Shown here: in pieces, positions 1-11,718 of the stretch
How positions within the stretch are numbered: the first letter of the stretch is position 1
How the letters are laid out: every line of letters starts with the position of its first letter
Source: Paraphoma chrysanthemicola
Lineage: Eukaryota > Ascomycota > Dothideomycetes > Pleosporales > Phaeosphaeriaceae
DNA: 64,000 nt
NCBI GenBank assembly: GCA_020744225.1
Contig: JAGMWG010000007.1
Span: forward strand, 1,178,001 to 1,242,000
Reading direction: 5' to 3'
Notes under the pieces: model-generated
What the model saw: only the letters and a program-made list of their open reading frames with translations
Database searches by the model: none
What the model was told of the DNA's origin: nothing
Made by a program: the position numbers and the translations under genes

Positions 1-307
1 TGAAATGCAGCAAAATGAGGTGACACACATCGGAGGCGGGTTGCTCATTCTTTTCATGCATTGAACCGAGAAGCTGGACATTGAAACTATCTCGAAGCTA
101 CGAGTAGCTCTGATGTTACATGCTGAACATGATTGGAATGATTTCCCTTCTGTGCTCGCAACTGAGTCCGCAATGGCTCTTATGTGTGGTGGTGGTGGTG
201 GGCCCCGTGCTAGATTATCTAGGCTACCCCAGTCATGCTGTCTTGGCAGACGCAGCATCCGCTCTAGACACCGCTTGTTCAAATATTATCGTATTCACAG
301 CACAACT
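1..307. other. Upstream region of the C2H2 gene
   Basis: No independent gene is visible. The reading frame of the downstream zinc-finger gene is open back to position 113, but the stretch 113-307 translates into low-complexity, frame-shared sequence including a run of GTG/GGT triplets near 186-202. I treat it as 5' leader or promoter. Because the window starts here, an additional upstream exon cannot be excluded. Confidence 0.4.
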
Positions 308-1306
308 ATGGACAACCACGCCTTTCTGTTCACAACCGATGCTACGAACACGTCGTCCTGTATTTTCGACGAGAAAGATACATCCGGATACCTCCACGAT
401 GATTCCACCCCATGGTTTCCCGGAATCCACCGACCAGAAGATGCGGTCAGCTTGGCGGTCCACCCGGCGCTGAATTATGAGCCATTCTCAAGAGACTATA
501 TGGGCGCTGAACCCACGTCGATCTTCACAGAACCATCACTTGTTGGGCAACCGACGACGGCTACGAATTTGGCCCGCGGCGCCACCCCTTGGAGTAGCTA
601 CGACACTCGCATGCACTGGACTTATCTAGACGTGGCCGATATGAAGCCTTCCACAAATTTGAAGGGCCTTTCGTGTCAATCTCCGAGTCAATGGCCAGCA
701 GATAAGGAGAGCGCGACATTCAGCGACGATGTTTGTAGTCTACAAACCAGCGGCTATGGCGAAAACATGTCTGATTTGTGGCACACAACTGCGCCATTAT
801 CAGCAACGCAAAGCACACATATTTCGTATCTCCCCTCCTCCACACAAACTTCCTGCGCAGATAGTTACTTCAACGAGTTCACAATCAATGGCGAAGATTC
901 TTATTACCGAAACGATTCTATGGAACCATATGCTGAAGCTAGCCTTCACGACCCATGCGAGAGCCACGGCCCCGATACCGAATACCGGAGCGCTCCCAAG
1001 GAGCCGCCCTACATGTGTGAAATCTGTTCACGCCCTTTTATGCGCCAGCCTGATCTTTCGAGACACAGGAAAACAATGCACGGGGGAAGTCAGGGATACA
1101 GATGCGCTGTCGAGGGATGCTCTAAAGCAGGGAAAATCTGGACGCGGTTGGATAGCTTTAAACAGCATCTTTCAAATCGGCATAGGGGCACAGATGTTCA
1201 AAGGCTTGTGCAAAGGTCTAGTAGGTCATTACAGTGTGCTGATGACGACTTGCTCTTCTCAGTAACTACGCCAGCTTTGATGCAACGAAGGCGCCTCGAG
1301 GGATGA
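308..1306 (+). CDS. C2H2 zinc-finger protein, putative transcription factor
   Basis: Single-exon gene of 332 aa, read from the ATG at 308; the frame is open further upstream but that part is not protein-like. The first ~230 residues are Ser/Thr/acidic-rich with no recognised domain. The C-terminal third carries two C2H2 fingers: the first begins YMCEIC and ends HRKTMH (about residues 235-257), and the second begins YRCAVEGC and ends QHLSNRH (about 263-292). The second has an enlarged C-X4-C knuckle and H-X4-H spacing, common in fungal two-finger regulators with a long unstructured N-terminus. A nuclear DNA-binding role is inferred from the fingers. The target genes are unknown. The layout resembles many Dothideomycete C2H2 orphans and I do not assign a named orthologue. 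Confidence 0.8.
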   Translation: MDNHAFLFTTDATNTSSCIFDEKDTSGYLHDDSTPWFPGIHRPEDAVSLAVHPALNYEPFSRDYMGAEPTSIFTEPSLVGQPTTATNLARGATPWSSYDTRMHWTYLDVADMKPSTNLKGLSCQSPSQWPADKESATFSDDVCSLQTSGYGENMSDLWHTTAPLSATQSTHISYLPSSTQTSCADSYFNEFTINGEDSYYRNDSMEPYAEASLHDPCESHGPDTEYRSAPKEPPYMCEICSRPFMRQPDLSRHRKTMHGGSQGYRCAVEGCSKAGKIWTRLDSFKQHLSNRHRGTDVQRLVQRSSRSLQCADDDLLFSVTTPALMQRRRLEG

Positions 1307-2162
1307 AGGAACAAGAGACCTTACATCTCAGCTGTACCATATATACGTTTGTAGCAATACAATGCACGCCGATATGAATACACGCTTGCGCGCAGCTGTA
1401 CCGATACCTGCAAGTATCCACTAGAACTGTAGGAGTAACTAGCAGGAAATCGGGGAATCTTGTATCCAGGTGGACACCCGCAGAGCATTTGTTAATCTGG
1501 TCCCTAGCGCAGAGCAACATCGAACAATCCGTGTGAAATCCAACTTCCGAAGCCAAGGCCGAGTTCGCGCCGCTGTTGAGGAAACGAGCCACAGCAACCA
1601 CGTCCGCAGCGGCTGTGCAGCTCCACCACGGTCCACTCCCACCACGACACCCGTGTGGCTCGATCGCGTCTCGTTGCACCGTTTCGTAGCTTCGTCGGCG
1701 GCATTCTATTCATGCATCAAAACTCCGTGTCGTCCAGTCGTTCCTGCCGAAACCCTGCGCAAGCCTCCCTCGCTTAACACTAAACCCTGGCCGCATGCGT
1801 CATCGCACAAGGATGCTTACAACAAACGGACAGCAACACGTCAACCCACGAAGTTTTGCCCTGAATGGCAGGCCATGCTGGCGATCGCAAGGCTGGTAGG
1901 CAGTGCAGGTTTGCAACGACATTGCTCGTTTGGGTAGTGGCCCTGGCGCGAGTGACGTGAAGGCCGTCGCGGACTGTGCATTCCAAGGTTGCGTCCTTGC
2001 GTGAGTTGTGTATTTGAATGACTGGTGTGGCCTCTTTGTCCAGGCTTCAACAGTCGCTTGTCATATATATCACTAACCTCTAGTCTTTGTCTCACTTGTT
2101 CTCTTGATACCTCTCGTTCCGTAACTCGTCGACAGTGCATAGACTCGACATCCACACTCACC
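1307..2162. other. Intergenic region without a credible gene
   Basis: It lies between the C2H2 gene and the SUR7-like gene, both on the + strand. Short overlapping ORFs on both strands have no domain, no splice-supported structure and protein compositions typical of chance frames. The last ~150 bp is pyrimidine-rich, with CT-rich tracts leading into the ATG at 2163, as in many fungal promoters. Confidence 0.5.
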
Positions 2163-3094
2163 ATGCGTCCCTCCGCGCTCATTCCCGTGCTGTGCTGCAC
2201 CGCAGCATTCATCCTCTCCTTCCTATGTCTCTTCGCCGGCCACAAGAAGTCTTTCATGGAGGACTATCACCTCATGACCGTGAGCTGACCCATTATACTC
2301 TTATCATTCATACACTAACATCCTCCTAGCTCAATACCTCCCTTCTTGGCGAAACCCTCCTGGAAGAAAACCGCACATCCTCCAACCCCATCCTGAACCT
2401 CCTCAACGAAATTCCAAACGAAATCTCCGAAGCCATCAACGACCGCATCGGCGAAATCACCGCCCGAATTGGCATCGAGGACTGGTACTCGGCCCACATG
2501 CTCAACTACTGTGAAGGCCAATACACGCCCGCCGAAGTCGCAAATGCCACAGTCAGCGAGTCCGACATTTCCAAAAACGTGACAGAATGCAGCGCCTCAC
2601 GTGCCATGTACAAGTTCAACCCAACGCAAATTATCCAAGACGCACTCAACCGCACCACGGGCTTGGAAGTCACGCTCAGCGACCTCCAATGGCCAGAGGA
2701 TATCGAGTCAGGTATCCGCGCACTCAACGCCCTCATGGCTGCCATGTTTGTTCTGTACATTATCGCCATATGCACGATTTTCCTTGCGCTCATTGCTGCT
2801 GTTGCAGCAGTCTTGCTGTCGGGTCGCTTGTCTGCATGTGTAAACTTTATGCTTGCGACGCTCGCATTCCTAGCGATTGGCCTTGCGAGTGCGTTGGTCA
2901 CGGCCGTCATGGTCAAGGCGAGCAGCTTGATCAACGAGTATGGAAATGATATCGGCTTGGAAGCGAACTACGGCGGCAAGTTTTTGGCGCTGACATGGGC
3001 CGCTACGGCACTTATGTTTATCGTTGTGCTGGCGTGGGTGGTGGAGTTTTGTATTGGCAGGAGGCAGAAGAAGGTGTACACGAAGCATGGTTAG
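2163..3094 (+). CDS. SUR7/PalI-family tetraspan membrane protein
   Basis: Two exons, 2163-2279 and 2330-3094, join in frame to 293 aa. The 50 bp intron has donor GTGAGC, a perfect CTAAC branch site at about 2314 and a TAG acceptor. Residues ~5-25 form the first membrane segment. A ~140-residue extracellular loop with Asn-linked glycosylation sites and two or three cysteines follows (about 40-165). Three further hydrophobic segments lie at about 169-200, 206-234 and 257-284, ending in a short basic tail with RRQKK. One TM, a large loop and three clustered TMs is the topology of fungal SUR7/PalI proteins of the plasma membrane: eisosome components or pH-signalling/cell-wall proteins. Which subfamily it belongs to cannot be decided from the sequence alone. 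Confidence 0.82.
2280..2329 (+). other. Intron of the SUR7-like gene
   Basis: 50 bp intron with GTGAGC donor, ACTAAC branch at about 2313-2318 and TAG acceptor. Removing it joins the first membrane segment to the extracellular loop in a continuous frame. It serves as a template for the intron style of this genome. Confidence 0.85.
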
Positions 3095-3657
3095 AGTGGA
3101 GGTGTGATGTGAGAGATGTCAAGGTCGGGACAGGAGGGATGGGTTCGTGGGAAAAACGAATGCTGCGAAGGCCGGAGAAGTGGTGATGTGGTTTGATCGA
3201 CGACGCTCATGTCTTTTTCCTTTTTGCGTTGTTATATACCCCCCGATTCACGAAGTCAGAATGTACGCAGAAGATAAGCACTATCAAATTGCACCCGATT
3301 AACTTAATCAAATTTCAACATGAGGTTTCACGCCACTGCACTGCTCATCGTCGTGAATATCTGACGTTGTTACGTGGAAACAGTTGCATAATTTCTTGCA
3401 TAATTTCATGTTTGAACGGGTATCTAAATCATCACGTTCCCATACGCGTGTATCTCGACCCTTCCTCAGGTCCATCCATGTGCGCCTACACAGATACCAC
3501 CACATCCAGCAAGATTTCAGATGCTCTATCCAGACTCCACAAGCGGGCCATCCAGAATAGGTTGGCCTCTCGGACCATTACCTGACAGCGCGGGGTACCA
3601 AGCCGACGCCTAGTGCTGGGCGACACGGCCAGACCAAAACAGTGAGTGGTGAGTTGT
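3095..3657. other. Convergent intergenic region
   Basis: It separates the 3' ends of the SUR7-like gene (+) and the penta-EF-hand gene (-). A 130-codon ORF on + (3193-3585) has no domain and spans sequence expected to be 3' UTR, so it is not called. Confidence 0.5.
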
Positions 3658-4996
3658 TCATCGCTGGCGGATGATTTCTAGTACAGTCCGGTATCAGTTT
3701 CGGCGGAAATCGAGTTGAAGAGGAATAAAGCTTGCGCACCTGTGAGGAATTCCTCGCTATCCAAATACATTAGCACGCAATTCAAGAGTTTCCCAAAGGA
3801 CTTTCGTCCAAGAAAACTTACAAACTCAACGTAATGTATCCATCCCGATCCTCGTCATATTTCTTGAACACATCCGTCATGCGCTTCAGACTGATACACG
3901 CCTGCACAAACAGATCAAAGCTCATGGCGTTGCGCCCGCTGCGGTCGTACGTCTGATACAGCAGCGTCACGAAGCCTTGCGAGAGCCGGTACCCAAATGC
4001 GACAAGGGCTTCGTTGAACTCGGCGTACGAAATGCTGCCGCTGTGGTCGGCATCGAAGCGGTCGAACAGAGAGCGCCAGGCGGATAAGAAGCCCCAAAGG
4101 CCGCTGTGAAGGGGGTGCATGTTAGGATTTGTTGGTGGGGAGGGGAAGGGACGGGGTTGATTAGTTGGGAAGAGACGCACCAGAATTCGTCAAAGTTGAC
4201 AGAACCAGAGCGATCGGTGTCGAACATTCTGCAGTACATTAGCTTGCGCATGGTAGATTGTGACTTGTTAAAACAACGTACCTGATCATCATGCGCACTG
4301 TATGCGGATCGAATGGCGACCAGTCTCCATTCACAAGCGCAGTGCGCAACTCAGCTTCTGTCAAGCTGCCGTTATCTATTCGAAAAGTCAGCCTCACCTG
4401 TATATCCAAGCACTTCATGCTAACTAACTGTCTTTGTCCACGGCGCCAAACAACCTCCACAGCGCTTCGCGATCATTCGCGTCCCTCGGCGGCGCAGGTG
4501 TTGGCGGCGGTCTTGCTTGCTGCGCAATCGGCGGCCTGCCATGATAGCCTTGCGGCGGTGGTCCATTGCCATAATTCGCTGGTGGTGGCGATCCTACACC
4601 ATAACGTGGATCTTGTCTATTGTCCGGCCGCGAGTCGTACCTCGGGTCACTTGGGCGGCCATCGTATCTCGAATCCTGGTATGCACCAGGCGGCGGTCGG
4701 TTCTCGTAACTCGTGGGCCGCGCGCCGTAACGGTCATCCTGGCGGTAGTCTTGCCTTTGGCTCGGGAGGTCGCTACGCTGGTTTGGCACAGAAGGGGCAG
4801 GTTTGTTGTAGTCAGGCCGCGCTGAGCTGGTGCGCGGTGGGCGTTGCGCAGCCTGGGGATGGCCCGAGGACATCATTTGCGCCGCCTACCATGCATTAGT
4901 TCTCATGCGCGCTGCTCCCATGTTCAGTAAACACACCTGCTCAGGCTCGGCATGCATAGGCAGCCGGTCCGGATTGAAGCCTTTGTTATACGCCAT
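3658..4996 (-). CDS. Penta-EF-hand calcium-binding protein (ALG-2/peflin type)
   Basis: Seven exons on the minus strand: 4996-4937, 4885-4429, 4375-4282, 4228-4181, 4103-3822, 3756-3740 and 3677-3658. The sum is 978 nt, or 325 aa, with all phases matching. The N-terminal ~150 residues are Pro/Gln/Tyr/Arg-rich, as in peflin. Five EF-hands follow. Loops are seen at about residue 170 (DKDNNGSLTEAE), 207 (DTDRSGSVNFDE), 240 (DADHSGSISYAE), a degenerate fourth (DRSGRNAMSF) and a fifth (DEDRDGYITLSF). The fourth lacks key acidic ligands, which is usual for PEF dimerisation hands. The protein ends FLTEIIRQR. Fungal PEF proteins act as cytosolic Ca2+ sensors that bind membranes and adaptor proteins; yeast Pef1 acts in polar growth. 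The 17 and 20 nt terminal exons are easily missed by gene finders. Confidence 0.93.
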
Positions 4997-5619
4997 GGTG
5001 GGGTGGAGGGGTGAGGATACACGGAGCAGCAAGCAGCAGACCAAGGCTGATATATGCGTGTGACAGACAAGTCAGCTCGCCGGGCGGAGCAATTCAATGC
5101 TTCGGCGTACCACCGTAGGCGAGCGCGCTGTTGTGGAAGTATGAGAGGCGTGTCCGCACACGGTATAGCAGCCCAATGCTCAGCCTGATTGCGGCTGACA
5201 CGACCCGAGCCCTGTGAGAGGGCTTTTGGCGGGGCGCTTGGCCTATGACGCCCGGTCACCTGGAATAGGTAGTAGGAAGCGGCTCAACTTGATCAAACAG
5301 TAATCTTTAGACTTCGCCAGATATCATTGTAAGTATCTACAGTGAAGATTGCGTCTTCATTTCCATGCGTGTCATGCCATGCCCAGCATCTGCCATTCAC
5401 ATAACTCGCAGAGTCGTCAACAAATTGGAATAATGAAACAGGCCATCATCGTGGGTATCCACAAACGCCCCGACACCAACATGTACGAGATATGACAAAA
5501 GTCAATCGCTTGCCTGTAAAAGAAGAATACAACGGTATAATAGTACAAGTAAAGAAACTTTGGGCGAAACAATGCCACATGGTTTTAGCTGAATATGCTC
5601 TGAGCTGTCAAAAGAATTC
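4997..5619. other. Promoter of the PEF gene and 3' flank of RLM1
   Basis: No supported gene. The first ~250 bp upstream of the PEF start is GC-rich. The rest is AT-richer sequence following the RLM1 stop at 5620. The short ORFs here are frame shadows without domains. Confidence 0.5.
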
Positions 5620-7551
5620 TTAAGCCTTGACTCGCTTTTGTCCTGAATCTGAGCCATCGTCAGACGTCTTGCGCTTGCGGTCGGCAGAGTCGTCACGGCC
5701 AAAACCTGGCCCGGTCTGGACTACCGGCGTCTGAAAGGTCAAGGGACTCGGCAGCATGTTCGAGTCACCGCGGCCGAAGCCCCACTCGGGGTAAAAGCTG
5801 GAAGGTGAAGGGAGCAGGCCGTTCTCGACGAATCTGCTAGGCAGCGCTGAGATTGGGGTCTCCATGTCATTGCGGCTGCCATAAGAGTTGCTGTTTGAAG
5901 GTGGGGGAGGACGAGCAAAGGGATTTGGTGGACCGGTTGCACCAGCACTAAGCAGCGAATTTGCGCTTGGTGACGGCGGAGGTAGGACCACGCCAGAAGA
6001 ATGCGACCCCTCGGTGCCAGTGCGCGCAGGTGTGGCTCCCGTGGTACCAGAGTCCTTTGGCGATGAGTCGGCAGTGGCACTGCCAGCATCTGAGTGTTCA
6101 CTGGGAATCTGGACCCGGAGCCTGGGCTTCTTAGGATCCATCTGTAGACTGTTGGTTCTCGAGACGGGTTGAATGGCGGGCATCGAAGACGTGGATTGCG
6201 TTCGTTGTGGGGGCTGTTGAGCGGGCATCTGCAACGGCGGTGGCTGAGGTGGTGATATGCCGTTGGTGTTTAGTCGTGACATGGCAGCCACGTCAATGGA
6301 TTGTGATCGGTTTTCCTGCTTGATGAACTGAGGAACTTCGCTACGAGGCATTGCGTTGCTATTGCCCCAATGTGCGGCAAGCATGGATTGGCTGTCATCG
6401 ATTGGTGTGAAGATGCTGTGCTTGGCTGAAGCGTGAAGTGGCTTTGGTTGTGGGAGTGGCGGGCTCTGGAAGTCGTTCTGTGGTGGAGAAGGGACATTGA
6501 TGGTGGGCTGAGGCGGGCGTTCTTGTTGCGACTGCGAGACTGGCTGTTGCTGAGGCGGCTGCAATTGTTGCTGCGACTGGGCTTGAGCTTGAGCCTGTGC
6601 CTGCGCCTGGTGCTGAGCCTGGGCTTGTTGCGCCGCGTGATGCTGTTGCTGCGCGGCTGCTTGTTGTTGCTGCTGGAATGTGGGAGGCATCGACTGTCTG
6701 CGCTGTTCCTGCTGCATGAACTGCTGCACCTGGGGGTTTGGCGGAGGATGTGTGTATTGGAACTGTGGCACTGATGGTGGTCCGGGCGAGGGCCGCGGTG
6801 CCATCTGCTGGGCAGCCTGTGGGTTGTAGAAGGGCGGATTCGGCATGTAGGCGTAGTTGTTAGGTGGCGGCGGTGCTTGCGAAGGGTAGGGCTGGGGAGG
6901 AGCGAGATTTGAGCTCGGTCGGCGGATGTGCGCTCGCGAGTTGGGTCGTGAAAGGTGGCCAGGCTGCGGCGACGGGCCGCGCTGGTGGAAGGGGATTCCG
7001 CCGTTGGGCATGGGCGGCGACGCTGAGGGTGTCGCATGGCGGATGTGCTGGTATGCCTGCGCGTGTTGCAGGTGGTGGGGCATCATGCCATGCTCGGGCG
7101 GCGTGTGGGAGTCGCGAGGGTGCGCGCCTTCCTCGTCCTCGTCGTCCTCGTCGTCACCATCCTTCTTCCCCATAAAATCCTCTGGGCCTTTGTGCTCGTG
7201 TGCGCCACCATACTGCGTGACCTGTCAGTGGTGTTCATTTAGCGGGAGTCTCTGTCCGGAGCGTGGGGTGCATACATATTGGTATCGTCCGATGGTTTCA
7301 TTGATGTCGCCCGACGAAAACTCATACAGCTTCTTGTTGTGGCCAAAGATGATGACGGCAACGTCAACGGAGCATAGCACAGAGAGCTCATGCGCCTTCT
7401 TGAACAGGCCGCCTTTGCGCTTCAGAAAAGTGCTACCGAGGGTCAGTGTTGGCTCGCGGGCACCAGACGCGCGGCGCAGGACAAGAAAAGCTTACACGGA
7501 GCGGTTGCGGTCGTCCTTGATGGCCTTGATCTCAATCTTTCTGCGGCCCAT
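5620..7551 (-). CDS. RLM1: MADS-box transcription factor of the RLM1/MEF2 type
   Basis: Three exons: 7551-7496, 7432-7276 and 7212-5620, giving 601 aa. The first two exons encode the MADS box plus the MEF2-type extension (residues 1 to ~70): it opens MGRRKIEIKAIKDDRNR, then KGGLFKKAHELSVLC, then DINETIGRYQ. The third exon starts YGGAHEHKGPEDF, continues with an acidic patch, then a very long Pro/Gln-rich low-complexity region with a polyglutamine/alanine core (nucleotides about 6535-6690), and ends in a basic C-terminus. In yeasts and moulds RLM1 is the nuclear target of the Slt2/MpkA MAP kinase of the cell-wall-integrity pathway, controlling cell-wall genes. The CAG acceptor at 7213-7214 is preferred over an alternative 9 nt further upstream on the minus strand because it keeps the family sequence GRYQYYG. 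Confidence 0.93.
6535..6690 (-). repeat. Gln/Ala low-complexity (polyQ-like) tract in RLM1
   Basis: A region of CAG/CAA/GCC-type triplets on the coding strand encodes long alternating Gln, Ala and His runs within exon 3. This sort of tract is length-variable among strains and probably acts in transcriptional activation; the latter is inference. Confidence 0.7.
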
Positions 7552-9112
7552 GGTGACGGTGGACGAAGACGCACTTAGACGTCAAGGCGCATTAGACGTC
7601 GACGATATACGGGCACGGTAGTGTGGCTGGCGGCCGAGGGTCCTCGAGGAACGAGATAGAGCTGGTACTAGCGTGCGCGACGGCAGTGACAGCGACCCTC
7701 AACACGTTGTAGGTTTCAGCGGGCCAGAAGCAAGCGGCGGCGGTCGGCGCGTGTCTGGACAGTTAGGCCGCGACTCAACGGTGGCTATATGTCTGTGATG
7801 TGCGCAACGGGATCTGGTGCTGCTGGATCCACTGAATCTTGAGGCTCGAATTGATGTGCAAGAGGAAGCGTGGAGCGGGCGGCGGCGTCCTAATAATAGC
7901 AATCTTGCGTCTGCCAGCCCAGGCCATGTCCGTCTCGCTACTATGCCCTAAGCGGATTTTGCCTGGTTTTGACGGGTGGTGTTACCGACGTAGGCCCTGT
8001 CATTGGCCGTTCGACCAGTGCCCGCACAGTTAATCATCCTTCTCTAGTTAGCCTTCGCCGGCTACACCCAGCTGAGTTATTTTTGGGGACATATGAGAGC
8101 CAAGCTTTGCGGCAGCACCCTCAGTATCAAATTGAGACAACCCGCTGGAGCATTCTCCCGGCCTGATGGTATGTATCTTTCGCATTCTGTCCGTGTTCCT
8201 GCAGGAAAAGGTCCTCAATTAGCAGACCATCTTACCAGCTGCAGCCCGCTAAAATTGCGAATGGCATCATGGTAACCAGGCACGGCGGTTGTAGCAAAAG
8301 GAGAGCTTGAGCACTGGCATGGTTGTGATGAACGCGGTTGTTTGAGGATGCAGACGGTTGTGAGCTAACGAGTTGTTGTCGCACGGGGCGAAGCGGGCGT
8401 GCGGAGAGCAGTTTCTCTTGCGCGATAGTTTGCATTGCACCTTCTCAGCAAAACGCCCGGCTCTGTGTGCCTCCACATCATCGCTGAGCCTTGCATGTAC
8501 GACGAAATGATGTCTTCGAGAAACATTCCTGTTCCCACTGAGCGCACACATCGATGGATTGCCCCTGTGCGATTATGGCTGCGGCCTTGCCAGCGAACAC
8601 ATTCTCGCTATCTTTGCTCATCATGACCGGCATCACCCTTCAGCGCGAGATGCAGCGGGGAATCGCAAACACATTCACATTACATGCTGCAGAACGCCGC
8701 ATGTCTGCAGACATTCAAGATCCACCCAAACAGCGTCTTCTGACCACTGCTTCCTCCCTGACCTACGTTGAAGTTGGATTAGGGCTCGCAAGCACGTTGG
8801 CCTAGTGGGGCTCTGATCCATGAACCATGTCCGAGGCGCGCCGAAACGTGTATTTATAGCCACGCTGGCGGGGATGACGCAGCCGTTACCGCACCTACAG
8901 AACGGTTTTGCGGCGGCCTTACATTCGGCTCCAGCCTCTAGACTCTTCCGAATTCCCCAAGCTGCCTTCAGGTGCTGAGTCTTTCGTCTATCATTGCCGG
9001 TATCGTGATCTGACCCGCCTAGCCGCCCACATCGTATCTCGACTCTGTCTTGTGCTTGACGTGAGCAGCGTGATTCGTACATCTCATGACCATGTTCGGC
9101 AATGGTACACAT
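7552..9112. other. RLM1 promoter and gene-poor stretch
   Basis: No coding region can be supported. ORFs up to 145 codons on the minus strand (8675-9112) lack domains and have compositions typical of chance frames. The first ~500 bp upstream of RLM1 is CpG-rich and probably promoter. Confidence 0.45.
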
Positions 9113-9757
9113 CTACAGAACCGAGATGAGACTCGTCCCGGAACTCTGGTTCCTACTCTGTATCTGGTGTAAGTGAAGCTGGATGTTTCTAAATGAAGCC
9201 AGAAGGTCCTCAGGAAAGATAAACATGTCGTCGCGCTCGCGCGGCAACGTCAATAACGAGCCGACACTTCCGCGGCCCGTCGCGTCTAAGTCATCTATCA
9301 GACGCAGGAACACATCGCGGCTACTATTCTTGGTGCCACACCTACAATCGATCATGCCCTAGGCTATGATCTTCCTTGAACACATGGTCGATGCAGAAAC
9401 CATTCGAGGTGCTTATTCTTAGTGGTAAACACTCAGCTGGCACTGAAGGAGATCTCTTGACTTCTTCCAGCCGCCGCGATGCTTCAAGGTGGATCATCAA
9501 CCGACGCCGTGGTTTTGAAACAAGTTTACCATATTCTTAGATGCACATCTCAAACTACCCCAGCTTGACGTGTCCTGGTACTTTCCGGATCCTCCTGATA
9601 CCGAAATACATACCCTGCTCCAGTACGGATCTTTCAGTTTCCAAGCGCCGCGAACTTCGCCCTGAACTAACAACCCTCCCGGTGCAATGGAACGACACAG
9701 GGTTACGATGTCGCCTATTATTCTCAGCTTTCCATCCTCCCCCAATTCGGTCAGCAT
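9113..9757 (-). pseudogene. Possible remnant of a protein-coding gene, unrecognised
   Basis: Two minus-strand segments share a frame: 9757-9497, whose protein begins MLTELGEDGKLRII and includes IAPGGLLVQGEVRGAWKL, and 9355-9113, containing DVFLRLIDDLDATGRG. Both read like genuine protein. They are separated by stops, and an intron between them (donor near 9533, acceptor near 9362) is possible but not compelling. A second open frame on the same strand, 10268-9555, contains the protein-like stretch IISFRVQVLDPFDETHTIV but belongs to a different frame. The picture fits a decayed or poorly modelled gene of about 1.1 kb. No family is recognised. Confidence 0.25.
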
Positions 9758-10268
9758 CTACCGGTCGAAGAGCCTCAGTGCGCCTTGCGATGCAGGTACG
9801 CGTCAACAGGTAAGCCCCCTCTGAAGGGAAGGGAAATGACTGGAATGCGTTTCCTACCCAGTCAGTCTGGGCTCGATCACAACTCTCGGACCATGTCGTC
9901 TCATAGCTTGCACCTGCATGCCCGAAGTAGATTGGCAAGTTACAGCGCTCATGTGCATTTATTGTAAAGTGCTGAGCAGAATGCGACGTTGTCTTGCTCA
10001 CGATAGTGCGCAGGAGCTGGCCGCTGAAGTCAAATGCAACGTTAAGAACGACAAGGATCGCGAGAGCGACGATGTGCTCCCCTATCACCCCTTGGACGAG
10101 CAGATCTTGGTAAACAATAGTATGAGTCTCATCAAACGGATCAAGCACTTGCACACGAAAGGAAATGATTTGAGGCCGGTCCTTTGCCAATGTGTTGACA
10201 GAGGCGAGTAGGGCAGGAGTTTCAAACGATGGTGCAATACATCTACTGAGCACAAGAAGGAGAGACAC

Positions 10269-11718
10269 ATGTCAAGCTTAGCGGAGTAGTACTAGTCTTG
10301 AATCTCGTTTTTTTTCCGCTGCTTACCCTCCGCAGCTTCCGGATTCTGGTCATTCCATTCCATACCACTCACCGCCCAACCACCTTGAAATGACGGCGCA
10401 ACTATCTTCTACCACTCACACTTGCAACACAACTTTTCCTCCCCTGATGGCATTGCGCCGTTCGCCGTTAAGCACGATGTCGCAAGCTTTCAGCCATCTT
10501 TCACCGCTCTATAGTGCCAGTGCTCTCGTCCAACCGGACTCACCTTCAGCGCCCGCAGCACCCACAGAGCCCGCTGCAGTTTCGCCCCCGCATCTAATAT
10601 AACATGGTCTGAAGCAAGGCAGCGAGCTCACCGCTTTCTGAGGTGTTTTGTGGCTTACTCTTCCAGCGCTACAGCTACTTCTCGCAGGACCTACAAATTC
10701 GATTCCGCGTACATCAGCATTCTGTCTCCCACCAAGCTTCACAAGGCCTCTTGCACCACCGACAGAGCTAGTCCCCAACTGGTTTGTGGCTACGACAAAT
10801 GCCCAAAACGCCGACTTCACTTCGCCTCCGACCGCGACTTGCCAGCACAACCTTGCCTCGTCTACACCACGCGAGCAACGCTTACACGGAAACGGTCCGC
10901 ATCGACTGAGCACGCTCGACATTCGGAGGAGTTGCATCTGGGAGAGCTTGGAAACAATGAAGACTACTCTTGGGAATCAATTCACAACGACTCCCGACTG
11001 AAGCCTTGCTGCAATCGTTTAAAGAATGTCAACGGAGACAGGGAGACCCTCCTGCGGAAGCGCCCATACAGCTCTGTCGATGATAAGAGAGTAGCATATT
11101 CTGTGATTCCAGACACTCATCTCTCTCTGCATCGCCATTGCTGTGGAAGTGATCATAAGCATTGTCGGCCAGTCAATCAATGACGCTATCACGAACGTAG
11201 ACACCTCGGCTTCATCAAACCTAGTGAGCTTATGAAAGTCCAATTCTAACAGTGCGTCTAGCAACCTGATGTTGAGCAACGATCGCAGAATCTACTTCGA
11301 CGATCCGGATCAGATTGTTGTAGCACCACTACTTGTACACAACAACCACTGGTCAGCACTCGAGTCTGATTAGATGTCTCTGTGCCGTGGAGTTAATAAA
11401 AGCAAAGTATTCGCATTGTACATTTCCCTATAATTCTCTTTCGATGTAGTTGCTTCTCATAAAGGCAGAATACTCATGACGCCTGAGGACCTTTGTGGGA
11501 TTGCATGGATCGGCGAGGAAATGATTCCACTGTTTCTGAAAGAAAATCAATTGTCCAAAGAAACCCATAACGAGGAAAAACCCAAAGGTCAGGTATATCT
11601 CCCCCCTTCCACTCTCCCGAGTAAACACCCACGTCCAAGATCATATCTACTTTGCGTCTGCCCCTCTCACCACACCCTCTCTTCTTCTCCACCCCTGTCC
11701 ATCCTCCTATTTCGTGCC
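10269..11718. other. Stretch without a credible gene
   Basis: ORFs on both strands (for example 10650-11183 + and 11019-11279 -) overlap one another, lack domains and cannot be joined into a longer spliced frame. A homopolymer run of about nine T lies near 10309-10317. Confidence 0.4.

Noticed and set aside
6270..7037. 255-codon Arg/His/Ser-rich minus-strand ORF
   Set aside because: Alternative frame of RLM1 exon 3, created by its repeated codons.
10650..11183. 178-codon plus-strand ORF
   Set aside because: No domain, overlaps another ORF of similar length in a different frame, and cannot be linked to a neighbouring exon.
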